Positions 53,284 to 61,497 of a stretch of DNA of 64,000 nt are shown piece by piece (the stretch's first letter is position 1; each line of letters begins with the position of its first letter). The notes under the pieces were generated by a model. That model did no database searches and was not told the origin of the DNA. It saw only the letters and a program-made list of their open reading frames with translations. The DNA comes from Pseudovibrio exalbescens DSM 16456 (lineage in GTDB: Bacteria > Pseudomonadota > Alphaproteobacteria > Rhizobiales > Stappiaceae), in the NCBI RefSeq assembly GCF_000422785.1, contig NZ_AUGS01000002.1, positions 372,001 through 436,000 on the forward strand, given 5' to 3'. A program made the position numbers and the translations under genes.

Positions 53284-54131
53284 CAACTCAGGGCCTGCGT
53301 CGTCTATCTGTAGGGCAGAGGCTTTTCGTTCTCGCCGTGCTGGCTTTCACGGTTGGGCCGTTCGCCCCTCTATTGATCCAAAGCTTTGCATTTCGTTGGG
53401 CTTGGCCGGATTTGATGCCATCGGTTTGGTGGTTCGAACAACGCCAGATTTCGCCGTTCCCTTTGGCGTGGGACTATGTTCTTTCACCCACCTCTCAGGT
53501 GTTGGAAGCCACAATCAACACCGTGGGAATTGGTGTTGCAGTTATGGTGGTGTGCCTCATCATTTGTTTGCCAGCCGCACGGGTATTGGCGCGCGGGCAT
53601 TTCCGAGGAAAAAGGCGCTTGGAGTTTGTGTTCTCGTTGCCGCTGTTGGTGCCGGAAGCGGCTATTGGAATCGCACTTTTAATGATCTTCATCGGTCTTG
53701 GGATTTCCGGCACGTATCCCGGTGTGATCGCTGTGCACCTCATCCCTACTGTACCCTACATGCTACGTATGCTGACCTCCGTGTATCAAGGGCTGGATGC
53801 GGGCTATGAAGATTGTGGTCGCGTTCTTGGCGCCAACGAATGGCAGGTGCTTACCAGGATAACGCTGCCCCTTTTGCTGCCTGGGGTTCTGGCGGGTGCG
53901 TTGTTTACTTTTCTGGTTTCTACCAATTTGTTTTTGCTAACGTTTTTTATTGGTCAAGGTAAGATTGTCACGCTGCCGACCTTGCTGTTTTCGCAAATCT
54001 CGGGCGGGGCCATGGGCGCCACGGCGGCAGGGATCGCGTTGATAGCGTCCATACCGGGTTTGATCCTGCTGGTCCTCTCGGATCGGCTGATCCGGGAGGA
54101 GGCTTTTGCGTTGGGCATTGGTGACACCTAG
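53280..54131 (+). CDS. ABC transporter permease 2 (PotC-like)
   Basis: 283-aa second permease with six hydrophobic segments and EAA loop GYEDCGRVLGANEWQVLTRITLPLLLPGVLAG. Together with permease 1 it forms a heterodimeric channel; E. coli YnjC is one fused permease, while here the two halves are separate genes. A small inverted repeat TGACAC/GTGTCA (54122-54141) covers its stop codon. Convergent with the next gene. Confidence 0.88.
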   Translation: MTTQGLRRLSVGQRLFVLAVLAFTVGPFAPLLIQSFAFRWAWPDLMPSVWWFEQRQISPFPLAWDYVLSPTSQVLEATINTVGIGVAVMVVCLIICLPAARVLARGHFRGKRRLEFVFSLPLLVPEAAIGIALLMIFIGLGISGTYPGVIAVHLIPTVPYMLRMLTSVYQGLDAGYEDCGRVLGANEWQVLTRITLPLLLPGVLAGALFTFLVSTNLFLLTFFIGQGKIVTLPTLLFSQISGGAMGATAAGIALIASIPGLILLVLSDRLIREEAFALGIGDT

Positions 54132-54138
54132 CAGCGTG

Positions 54139-55119
54139 TCAGGCGCGCGCTGGGCGATAGAAAATCCGCTTGAACCGGTCTTCCGGTAGCATCAGCATCA
54201 CTCGGCTGATCAGGATCATTGCGATGACAGTAAAGACAAACCGCCCGATCAGCACCCCGGAATAGTGTCCACCGAAGGCCATCATGACCAACGGATCTTC
54301 AATCAAGCCGTGGCAAAGCCCCATGAAGCTGACGGAAAGCACCACGTCGCGTGGGCTTAAATTACCTGCTTGCGCTTCACGAATGATCAGTCCGCCGCCA
54401 TATGAAAGGCCTAGCAATACGCCGATCATGGTGATGTTGGTCGCTTTGGGGCTGATCCCCATAAGGCCGAGGAGCGGCGCAAACAAGCGCGTCAGCCAGC
54501 CTGTAATGCCGGTGATTTCCAACAGTTTCAAAAACACGATCAACGCCAAAATGATCCAGAACAGTGAAAAGAGCAGGGAGGCGCTGGACCATGCCCATTC
54601 AAGCCATGTCTCATCAGCCTGGGGTACGACGGGAAGCCAGCTCAGGTCGAGCGGTTGTTGCAGCCAGTTACCCGCAGCGTAAATAAGGTTAAGGATCACA
54701 CCATACGCCATGGCCACGACTAGGCGCAAACCGGCTGAAAACACAAAACTCACGCCGGCTTTGCGGGAGATGCCTTGCTCCAGTGGCAGCGCATGCGCAA
54801 TCAACACCATGGACAGAAGCACGGTGACTTGAGCGACAGTCATTTCCATGCCGGGCAACAAACCCATCATCGCTGCCAATGCGCCGTAGTTGTTCACCAG
54901 CAATCCGGTGGCAAAAACAATTCCTGTCTCGGCAGGCAGCCCCGCCACGCTCATGACGGGACTTAAAATGGCAGCCAGATGCTCCACGGCGCCAAACTCA
55001 ATGCCAATGCGCACAAGGATCATGATAGGCACCATGACCTTGACCATATCGATGAAGAGCGAAATGGCGTCCTTGCCTAATTTGAGAGCAGCGATAAGAA
55101 CGGTTTGCATGAAAGGCAT
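54139..55119 (-). CDS. Nucleoside-recognition (Gate) domain membrane protein
   Basis: 326-aa integral membrane protein with about nine hydrophobic helices and two related halves, each with the Gate motif pattern (first half LVNNYGALAAMMGLLPG, second half LLGLSYGGGLIIREAQAG). Gate-domain proteins include spore maturation proteins and putative nucleoside or metabolite transporters; the true substrate is unknown. The start may be ATG 55119 or 55110. Convergent with the ABC operon and about 150 bp downstream of ornithine cyclodeaminase on the same strand, so it could be the last gene of the arginine operon. Confidence 0.75.
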   Translation of the reverse strand: MPFMQTVLIAALKLGKDAISLFIDMVKVMVPIMILVRIGIEFGAVEHLAAILSPVMSVAGLPAETGIVFATGLLVNNYGALAAMMGLLPGMEMTVAQVTVLLSMVLIAHALPLEQGISRKAGVSFVFSAGLRLVVAMAYGVILNLIYAAGNWLQQPLDLSWLPVVPQADETWLEWAWSSASLLFSLFWIILALIVFLKLLEITGITGWLTRLFAPLLGLMGISPKATNITMIGVLLGLSYGGGLIIREAQAGNLSPRDVVLSVSFMGLCHGLIEDPLVMMAFGGHYSGVLIGRFVFTVIAMILISRVMLMLPEDRFKRIFYRPARA

Positions 55120-55276
55120 CCCTGCGCGTGGGGCTGATGGAAGGAGACCTAGGTGTACTGAAGCAAAAACTGGAGTGCAAGATAGTCAGGCTTGCGAAAT
55201 TGGCCCGCCAGAGATGAGGCCAGCTAAAGGCTCGAGGCGCGCCAAGGGACACAGCGCGCCCGATTTGGAGGTGGGG

Positions 55277-56326
55277 TCAAATGCCGTTTTCCACGGCCAG
55301 TTTGGGCCCCACCGGCTTGGTCAGCAGGCCGAACAGGTCTCGTGGATCAGTCGGATCAGCTACCATGTCCAGGGTATCATAGAGCCCGGTTGCGACCGCC
55401 CGGTCGTGCAGGTAGCGCAAGGCTGAGAAGTCTTCTGTGGCAAATCCGACAGAATCGAACAGGGTGATCTGGCGATCGTCATCTCGGCCCTTGGCCTCGC
55501 CTCGGATCACTTGCCAGAGTTCATTCACTGGGTAGTCATCGTCCAGCTGCTGAATTTCCCCTTCAATGCGTGTTTGCGGCGGATACTCGACGAAAATCTT
55601 TGATCGAAGCAATACGTCTTTGTGCAGCTCTGTCTTACCGGGACAATCACCGCCAATCGCGTTGATATGCAGCCCACTCCCAACCATGTTGTCGGTCAAG
55701 ATGGTTGCGTTTTGTTTGTCGGCGGTAACCGTTGTTATGATGTCAACGCCGGCGACGGCTTCTTCCCCGCTGGTACAGGCCGTCAGGTTGAATCCACGTC
55801 CATTCAGATTGCGCATCAGCTTTTCAGTTGCTTTCGGGTCGATGTCATAAAGACGCAGATCGGTAATGCCCAGCAGTTCCTTGAACGCGATTGCCTGAAA
55901 TTCCGACTGCGCGCCATTGCCAATCATGGCCATGCTTTTCGAACCTGGACGCGCAAGGACCTTGGCAGCAACGGCTGATGTGGCTGCGGTGCGCAGTGCA
56001 GTGAGCACCGTCATTTCCGATAGCATCAGCGGGTAGCCGGTATAAACATCCGCCAGCAAACCGAACGCGGTAACGGTCTGGAGCCCTTCCTTGGTGTTCT
56101 TGGGATGACCATTTACATATTTGAAGGTGTAGTGCTCTCCATCACTGGTTGGCATCAGCTCGATCACACCTACTTTGGAGTGACTGGCAACCCGCGGGAT
56201 CTTGTCGAACAGTTCCCAGCGTTTGAAATCCTCCTCCACGTAGGAGGCGAGGCCTTGCAGAAACTCTTCGATACCCTGATCGCGTACAATTTCCAGGATG
56301 TTGTCGACGCTGACGAATTTTACCAT
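55277..56326 (-). CDS. Ornithine cyclodeaminase
   Basis: 349-aa NAD-dependent enzyme of the OCD/mu-crystallin family converting ornithine to proline and ammonia. The Rossmann motif is KSMAMIGNGAQSEFQAIAF (about 133-150); substrate-site residues lie in FKYVNGHPKN and the ligand-binding INAIGGDCPGKTEL. Together with the arginase gene 31 bp upstream it gives arginine to ornithine to proline. It complements the ProB-ProA synthesis genes elsewhere in the window. Confidence 0.92.
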   Translation of the reverse strand: MVKFVSVDNILEIVRDQGIEEFLQGLASYVEEDFKRWELFDKIPRVASHSKVGVIELMPTSDGEHYTFKYVNGHPKNTKEGLQTVTAFGLLADVYTGYPLMLSEMTVLTALRTAATSAVAAKVLARPGSKSMAMIGNGAQSEFQAIAFKELLGITDLRLYDIDPKATEKLMRNLNGRGFNLTACTSGEEAVAGVDIITTVTADKQNATILTDNMVGSGLHINAIGGDCPGKTELHKDVLLRSKIFVEYPPQTRIEGEIQQLDDDYPVNELWQVIRGEAKGRDDDRQITLFDSVGFATEDFSALRYLHDRAVATGLYDTLDMVADPTDPRDLFGLLTKPVGPKLAVENGI

Positions 56327-56357
56327 TTACGTGTCCCTTTCGTAGGATGACCGCACC

Positions 56358-57278
56358 TCAGGTGGGGCGATCCAGAATTCTCTTCCCAAACAGGCTTCCC
56401 ACCAGATCGACCATGAGCCGAGCAGTCTTGCCCCGCTCATCAAGAAACGGGTTCAACTCGACCAGATCGATCGAGGTGACAAGGTTGCTGTCATGCAGCA
56501 TTTCCATGATGAGATGAGCTTCACGGAAGGTGGCTCCTCCCGGTACGGTCGTGCCCACTGCGGGTGCTATCCCGGGATCAAGAAAGTCCACATCAAAGCT
56601 GAGATGAAGCCGGCCGTTGGCCTCCTTCACACGGTCAAGGAAGGTGCGCAACGGAGCTATGATCCCATGTTCATCAATGCTGCGCATGTCGTGGGCCACC
56701 ACGCCGGCTTCAGCCAATGCTGTTCTTTCTGCCGGATCCACTGAGCGAAGTCCCATCATGCACAAATTCCCCGGCTTGATGGGGGCCTTGAGCGCGGGCA
56801 GGTACGGCGTGAAACTGGCATGGCCGGTAAAATAGGCTGTAGGTGTGCCGTGCAAATTGCCCGTTTCACTGCTTTCCAGACTATGAAAGTCCGGATGCGC
56901 ATCCAGCCAGAGTACGAATTGCTCTTGCCGGGCGTCAGCGGCTTGCTGAGCAATGCCGGAAATTGTTCCAGCTGCCATGCTGTGATCGCCGCCAAGAAAG
57001 ATCGGCAAGCCGCCGATTGCCAAGGCCGTATGCGCGGCTTCGCAGAGAACCCGCGTCCACGCACCATATTCTGCCAAATGATGAAGTTGTGTGTTTGGGT
57101 GGGAAAGCGGCTTTTGCTCCTCAATGCTTAGGTTGCCGTGGTCTTCCACCTCGTAGCCAAGCGTTTCCAACATCTGCGCAAGGTTGGCCGTGCGATACGC
57201 ATCCGGTCCCATCAGGCAGCCTCTTACGCGAGACCCTTCCTGAACTGGAGCGCCATAGAGCAGAATTGGTTTCGCCAT
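56358..57278 (-). CDS. rocF: Arginase
   Basis: 306-aa manganese enzyme hydrolysing arginine to ornithine and urea. Metal-binding motifs are GGDHSMAAGTISG, WLDAHPDFHS (DAHxDxH) and SFDVDFLDPGIAPAVGT (DxD). ATG 57278 follows AGAGGAAGAAG. It is the first gene of an operon with ornithine cyclodeaminase and lies opposite an Lrp/AsnC-type regulator; a palindrome 12 bp upstream of its ATG is the likely operator. Confidence 0.95.
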   Translation of the reverse strand: MAKPILLYGAPVQEGSRVRGCLMGPDAYRTANLAQMLETLGYEVEDHGNLSIEEQKPLSHPNTQLHHLAEYGAWTRVLCEAAHTALAIGGLPIFLGGDHSMAAGTISGIAQQAADARQEQFVLWLDAHPDFHSLESSETGNLHGTPTAYFTGHASFTPYLPALKAPIKPGNLCMMGLRSVDPAERTALAEAGVVAHDMRSIDEHGIIAPLRTFLDRVKEANGRLHLSFDVDFLDPGIAPAVGTTVPGGATFREAHLIMEMLHDSNLVTSIDLVELNPFLDERGKTARLMVDLVGSLFGKRILDRPT

Positions 57279-57289
57279 CTTCTTCCTCT

Positions 57290-57316
57290 GCATAATGCCT
57301 ATGATGGGTATTATGC
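57290..57316. promoter_or_regulatory. Palindromic operator between rocF and Lrp/AsnC gene
   Basis: GCATAATGCC (57290-57299) and GGTATTATGC (57307-57316) form an inverted repeat with 9 of 10 positions matching and a 7-nt centre. It lies immediately upstream of the rocF ribosome site and 83 bp from the regulator gene start, well placed for Lrp/AsnC binding. Confidence 0.6.
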
Positions 57317-57398
57317 GGCTTCCCGTGGCGATAAAAAGAGACCATAGTGCTCAAAGTGTCGGCTACACCTCTCAAAACGATAAGGTCTCTTGAGCGAT

Positions 57399-57872
57399 AT
57401 GGATAAGATAGACAGGCAGCTGATCGCGTTACTACGTAGAAATGGGCGTGCGAGTGTTTCCGATATGGCAGTGGAACTGGATCTTGCCCGAGCCACTGTG
57501 CGCTCCCGGCTGGACAAGCTTCAGGAAAGCGGTGAGATTCTTGGCTTTACGGCCGTTCTGCGCACCGATGTTCATGATCAACCGGTTCGCGGTATCATGC
57601 TGGTGAAGATTGAGGGCAAGGGAGCGGAGAAGATTATCGCTCGCCTCAACAGGATGCCGGAGGTGTCTGCAGTCCATACAACCAACGGCAATTGGGACCT
57701 GATATTGGAGATTGGCACCGAAACCCTCACCCAGCTCGATGAAGTGCTGGCCGACATCCGTTTGATTGATGGCGTGGCGTCCAGTGAAACGAACCTGCTT
57801 CTGTCGACAAAGCGCAGCGGGTTGAAAGCATCCTCATTGCGCTTTGATGGCTTTCGAGAGGCCGATGGATAG
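57399..57872 (+). CDS. Lrp/AsnC family transcriptional regulator of arginine catabolism
   Basis: 157-aa regulator. The N-terminal helix-turn-helix (MDKIDRQLIALLRRNGRASVSDMAVELDLARATVRSRLDKLQ) is typical, followed by the RAM/effector domain (VRGIMLVKIEGKGAEKIIARLNRMPEVSAVHTTNGNWDLILEI). ATG 57399 fits the family start; a TTG three codons upstream has AAGG nearer. Divergent from the arginase-cyclodeaminase operon, so it most likely activates that operon in response to arginine or ornithine, as rhizobial OocR/ArcR-like regulators do; the effector is inferred. Confidence 0.87.
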   Translation: MDKIDRQLIALLRRNGRASVSDMAVELDLARATVRSRLDKLQESGEILGFTAVLRTDVHDQPVRGIMLVKIEGKGAEKIIARLNRMPEVSAVHTTNGNWDLILEIGTETLTQLDEVLADIRLIDGVASSETNLLLSTKRSGLKASSLRFDGFREADG

Positions 57873-57913
57873 AAGGGGGCCGGATGGCGTTCTGGCCCGC
57901 TTTGAAAAGCGGA

Positions 57914-58561
57914 CTAAAAGGCCATCCAGTAAATGAAGAAGGGCGTTGGATACATGGCCACCGAAAGCAAAGGCAACAACAGGTGTTGATTGGCGGCCAG
58001 CCGCTTACGCGCAATGAAGTAGGCGGGCGGAAAGATGATGAATAACGGCAGACCGAATTTAACGCTGTCCTCATAAATTGCCTTCAACGCCTTGCTGTCA
58101 ATGCGATGGAAGCAGGCGCTCAAGACGGGGTAGGCCATCAGGAAATAGGCCGGCAGCAGGTAAATGCGAAAATCATCCGCAGCCGCCGGAATGATGGCAC
58201 CCAGCAACAGCGCAAACAGCGCGCTGATGATTGGCGAAAAAGCCATCAACCAGGCAAGCGAAGGCGCTACCTGCCGCGGGGGCCGGTTTGATTCCGCTTC
58301 TGCCTTTGCCGCCTCATCGGCTTCCTGCAGAAGCGTCATGAGGCGTTCGACTTCATATACCCGTCGCCATACAGGCCCGAGCTCACGAGACCACACACGA
58401 GTTGACCGGCTCAATTGGCCGGACGTGATAAGCTCCAGAAATTCAGGCTCGTCAATTGGCCCGACATTTTCCCCGTCTTCCTTGTAGAACCAACGAACGG
58501 GCTTACCCTGACTCGGTAGATCGCTGTTACTCACAGGGGGCGTCCTTGCGTTCAAGGTCAC
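57914..58561 (-). CDS. GYF_2 domain membrane protein
   Basis: 215-aa protein. Residues about 22-75 form a GYF_2 (DUF4339) domain: WFYKEDGENVGPIDEPEFLELITSGQLSRSTRVWSRELGPVWRRV. Four or so transmembrane helices follow (LAWLMAFSPIISALFALLLGAII; IYLLPAYFLMAYPVLSACF; FGLPLFIIFPPAYFIA; LLLPLLSVAMYPTPFFIYW). The N-terminal domain likely binds a proline-rich partner in the cytoplasm. Start may be GTG 58561 or TTG 58555 after AGGAGG. Function unknown. Confidence 0.78.
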   Translation of the reverse strand: MTLNARTPPVSNSDLPSQGKPVRWFYKEDGENVGPIDEPEFLELITSGQLSRSTRVWSRELGPVWRRVYEVERLMTLLQEADEAAKAEAESNRPPRQVAPSLAWLMAFSPIISALFALLLGAIIPAAADDFRIYLLPAYFLMAYPVLSACFHRIDSKALKAIYEDSVKFGLPLFIIFPPAYFIARKRLAANQHLLLPLLSVAMYPTPFFIYWMAF

Positions 58562-58746
58562 CGTCCTCCTTTATCATCAGTAAGTCTTGGCGACCCTATC
58601 GCCTGTTTGACAGTCTACTGACGATGCACCGATACCAAGATTTTACTTGGTTTATTTTTGTAGAAAGCAGCAGGTCGGAGTGTGCCGCAAACCCGCACTT
58701 TTTACAACTCCCATGCAGAGGATCAAGAGCAACTGTGATGTATACC

Positions 58747-59397
58747 TCAAGTTTTTTCGCGGGGTTCGTTGCTCGGATAAGCTGCGCGAAAGGCATCTTG
58801 CTCACTGAGGAACTCGGCAATCCGGTTGATGTTGCGCAAATCGCTGCGATCAGCCCCCCAACGATCCGCATTGTAGATCTGGGGCATCAGGCATATGTCG
58901 GCCAGCGAAATGGCGGATCCGAAGCACACCTCACCGTCACTGCCGAACTGCGCCAGCAGCCCTTCAAAGGCCACAAGGCCGTCACGGATTTTCTCGCGCA
59001 TCCATCGTGGTTTGATGGCTTCATTGCCGCCAGCCAGATCGACGATGCTCTGTACTACGTTGAGATTGCAGATCGGGTGGATGTCCATCGCGATCACTTG
59101 TGACAACTGACGAACACGCGCCCGTTCAAGAGGATCCTGCGGGAGCAAGGGCGGATTCGGGTAAAGGTCATTCAGATACTCTATGATGGCCAGCGACTGC
59201 GTGAGCCGTATGCCGTCAATTTCCAGTGTCGGCACAAGCCCCTGCGGGTTCATCTCTGTGTATGCCGGGGCTTGCTGGCCGCGCTCAAGCAGGTTTACTT
59301 CTTCGCATTCAAAGGCTAGCCCTTTCAGGTGCAAGGCAATTCGCACCCGGTAGCTCGCTGAAGAGCGCCAGTAATCATAGAGTTTAATCTCAGGCAT
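58747..59397 (-). CDS. maiA: Maleylacetoacetate isomerase (zeta-class GST)
   Basis: 216-aa zeta-class glutathione transferase converting maleylacetoacetate to fumarylacetoacetate in tyrosine/homogentisate breakdown. The zeta motif reads SSASYRVRIAL, with Ala in place of the usual Cys of SSCS. Also visible: MNPQGLVPTLEIDG, LTQSLAIIEYL and SLADICLMPQIYNADRW. ATG 59397 follows GGAGGG. Co-transcribed with marR upstream; the two stop/start regions nearly abut (maiA start 59397, marR stop 59427). Confidence 0.92.
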   Translation of the reverse strand: MPEIKLYDYWRSSASYRVRIALHLKGLAFECEEVNLLERGQQAPAYTEMNPQGLVPTLEIDGIRLTQSLAIIEYLNDLYPNPPLLPQDPLERARVRQLSQVIAMDIHPICNLNVVQSIVDLAGGNEAIKPRWMREKIRDGLVAFEGLLAQFGSDGEVCFGSAISLADICLMPQIYNADRWGADRSDLRNINRIAEFLSEQDAFRAAYPSNEPREKT

Positions 59398-59426
59398 AAT
59401 TCCCTCCCCACCGAACAAGGCTGCCC

Positions 59427-59888
59427 TCAACCGCTATGTTCGGCCATTTTCAACGTTTCTTCCGCTTTGTGTTTGACCCGCGCCATGAGTTTTTCCAGAA
59501 CGCGCAGTTCGTCATCGCTCAGATCAGAGATCAGCTGCTGTTCCACATCCCGAACCAGCGGCACCAAGTCCTGAAAAACGCGATTTCCTTCTTCTGTCAG
59601 TCGAAGCACGGCACGCCGCCTGTCATCTCCGTCGATGTCGCGCTTCAGCAGCCCTTTCTTGCGAAGAGATTGAACCGCGCGAGACACGTTGACCTTGTCC
59701 ATGCTGGATTTTTCGACGATCTCCTTGGCGGACAGGGCGCGATTGCTGCCCAAAATGGCCATGGTCCGCCATTCCGACACCGCCAGCCCGTGCCGTTCAG
59801 TGTAGACGCGCGTCACGGCGGCACTTACCGCGGTGGCAAACACGCGGACACGGTAGGGAAAAAAGTCACGAAGGTCGAAGTCGTGCAT
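59427..59888 (-). CDS. MarR family regulator of the homogentisate-type cluster
   Basis: 153-aa winged-helix repressor. Core motif is LAVSEWRTMAILGSNRALSAKEIVEKSSMDKVNVSRAVQSLRKKGLLKRDIDGDDRRRAVLRLTEEG, with the DDRR wing. Divergent from fahA. Two copies of one palindrome lie in its own promoter and in the fahA promoter (59971-59988, 60122-60139), so it probably represses both directions until an aromatic intermediate binds. Functionally like HmgR-type regulators, though HmgR of Pseudomonas belongs to the IclR family. Confidence 0.9.
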   Translation of the reverse strand: MHDFDLRDFFPYRVRVFATAVSAAVTRVYTERHGLAVSEWRTMAILGSNRALSAKEIVEKSSMDKVNVSRAVQSLRKKGLLKRDIDGDDRRRAVLRLTEEGNRVFQDLVPLVRDVEQQLISDLSDDELRVLEKLMARVKHKAEETLKMAEHSG

Positions 59889-59966
59889 TCCTCGGTAGAT
59901 CCTGCTGGGCGCTTCTCAACGGATTGCGCAGATGAAACTTGCGGCATCCCGCCGCAGTCTTGAGCC

Positions 59967-59996
59967 ATAATAGTAACATATGAAACTAAAAGTCAA
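59967..59996 (-). promoter_or_regulatory. marR-maiA promoter with operator copy 1 in the spacer
   Basis: On the minus strand TTGACT (59996-59991), an 18-nt spacer and TATTAT (59972-59967). The near-palindrome TAGTAACATATGAAACTA (59971-59988) fills the spacer, so a bound repressor would block RNA polymerase. Confidence 0.65.
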
Positions 59997-60115
59997 TTTG
60001 AGCGATTATTGAAAAAATTGACGGATATTGAGGGTTTCCTAGCGTTTTCAGGCACTAAAGGCGCTGAATACGGTGTTGTAGACAATAGGCTAATATCTCA
60101 CAGCGTGAGTCTAGA

Positions 60116-60143
60116 TTGACAAAGTTTCATCTGTAACTATCAT
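60116..60143 (+). promoter_or_regulatory. fahA operon promoter with operator copy 2 in the spacer
   Basis: TTGACA (60116-60121), a 16-nt spacer and TATCAT (60138-60143). The spacer holds AAGTTTCATCTGTAACTA (60122-60139), matching the reverse complement of the marR site at 15 of 18 positions. The transcript would start near 60150, some 60 nt before the fahA ATG. Confidence 0.65.
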
Positions 60144-60209
60144 GATACGCACTAGTCCTTTCAGGGGCAATCCGTAGGTTGTCCGCCCAAACCAGAAGCG
60201 AGTTTTTTG

Positions 60210-61481
60210 ATGAAAAGCTGGGTTGAAAGCGCCAATCAAAGCGACAGTCATTTCCCGATTCAAAACCTTCCTTACGGTGTTTTCTCCGTTGACGGTCACG
60301 CGCCTCGTTGCGGGGTGGCTCTGGGTGAATTTGTCATCGACCTTTCTGAGCTCGAAGAGGCCGGTCTGGTGTCTGCAGGTGGGTCCGAGCATGTGTTCAA
60401 CCAGCCCGCCCTGAATGAGTTCATGGCGTTGGGCAAGCCCGCATGGGATCAGGTCCGCGACAGGCTTGTCGCTCTGTTCAAGGCTGACGGTGATCCGGCA
60501 CTGAAGGAAAATGCTGCACTGCGCGACAAGGCAATGGTGCTTCAATCTCGCGCGACCATGCATCTGCCGTTTCACGTCGCTGAGTACACCGATTTTTATG
60601 CGGGGCGCCAGCATGCGTTCAACGTGGGCACCATGTTCCGCGGTCCGGAAAACGCGCTGCCGCCAAACTGGCTTCATATCCCGATCGGGTACAATGGCCG
60701 TGCGTCCACCGTGGTCGTTAGTGGTACGGACATCGCCCGTCCGCTTGGCCAGAAAAAAGCGCCAACCGACGAGATGCCGCGCTTCGGTGCCTGTGAGCGT
60801 CTCGACATCGAGTTGGAAATGGGGGCTGTCGTGGGTCTGCCGAGTGAGATGGGTCGTCCCATCTCGGTGCAGGAAGCTGATGGCATGATCTTCGGCTATG
60901 TCTTGTTGAACGATTGGTCCGCGCGCGACATTCAGGCTTGGGAATACCAGCCGCTTGGGCCTTTCCAGGCCAAGGCATTTGCAACCTCCATCAGTCCTTG
61001 GGTTGTCACCAAGGCAGCCTTGGAACCGTTCCGCACTTCAACTCCGCCCCGTGAAAAAGAGCTGCTGCCTTATCTGCGTGAACCGGGTCCGATGCTCTAC
61101 AATATTGAGCTGGAAGTCCTGATGCAGCCGGAAGGGGCGGACAAGCCAACCCGCATCGCCAAGACGAATTACAACAACATGTACTACTCCGCAGCTCAGC
61201 AGTTGGCTCACCATGCGGTGAGTGGCTGCAAGATGAGCACGGGTGACTTGCTCGGCTCAGGCACTGTTTCTGGGCCTGAGAAGACAGAATACGGCTCGCT
61301 ACTTGAACTGACTTGGGGCGGCAAGGAGCCGCTTGAACTGGAAACCGGTGAAACCCGGCGGTTCATTGAAGATGGCGACACACTCACTCTAACAGGTTGG
61401 GCGCAGGGCGATGGATATCGCATTGGCTTCGGCGAATGCGTTGGCACCATTAAGCCTTCACCTGATTTCGACCCTCGCTAA
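60210..61481 (+). CDS. fahA: Fumarylacetoacetase
   Basis: 423-aa enzyme hydrolysing fumarylacetoacetate to fumarate and acetoacetate, the last step of tyrosine/homogentisate breakdown. The length and two-domain form (SH3-like N-terminal domain to about 120; catalytic domain after) fit full fumarylacetoacetases. The active-site block is AEYTDFYAGRQHAFNVGTMFRG; metal and substrate residues lie in RLDIELEMGAVVG, LLNDWSARDIQAWEYQPLGPF, and TSISPWVVT. ATG 60210 (a TTG lies one codon upstream). First gene of the plus-strand operon; homogentisate dioxygenase is not in the window. Confidence 0.94.
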   Translation: MKSWVESANQSDSHFPIQNLPYGVFSVDGHAPRCGVALGEFVIDLSELEEAGLVSAGGSEHVFNQPALNEFMALGKPAWDQVRDRLVALFKADGDPALKENAALRDKAMVLQSRATMHLPFHVAEYTDFYAGRQHAFNVGTMFRGPENALPPNWLHIPIGYNGRASTVVVSGTDIARPLGQKKAPTDEMPRFGACERLDIELEMGAVVGLPSEMGRPISVQEADGMIFGYVLLNDWSARDIQAWEYQPLGPFQAKAFATSISPWVVTKAALEPFRTSTPPREKELLPYLREPGPMLYNIELEVLMQPEGADKPTRIAKTNYNNMYYSAAQQLAHHAVSGCKMSTGDLLGSGTVSGPEKTEYGSLLELTWGGKEPLELETGETRRFIEDGDTLTLTGWAQGDGYRIGFGECVGTIKPSPDFDPR

Positions 61482-61497
61482 GGGGGAGGGAGACCAA

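Noticed and set aside
57897-57912. Hairpin CCGCTT-TGAA-AAGCGG between the Lrp/AsnC and GYF_2 genes as a terminator
   Set aside because: Only 6 bp and no T-run on either strand; not enough to call.
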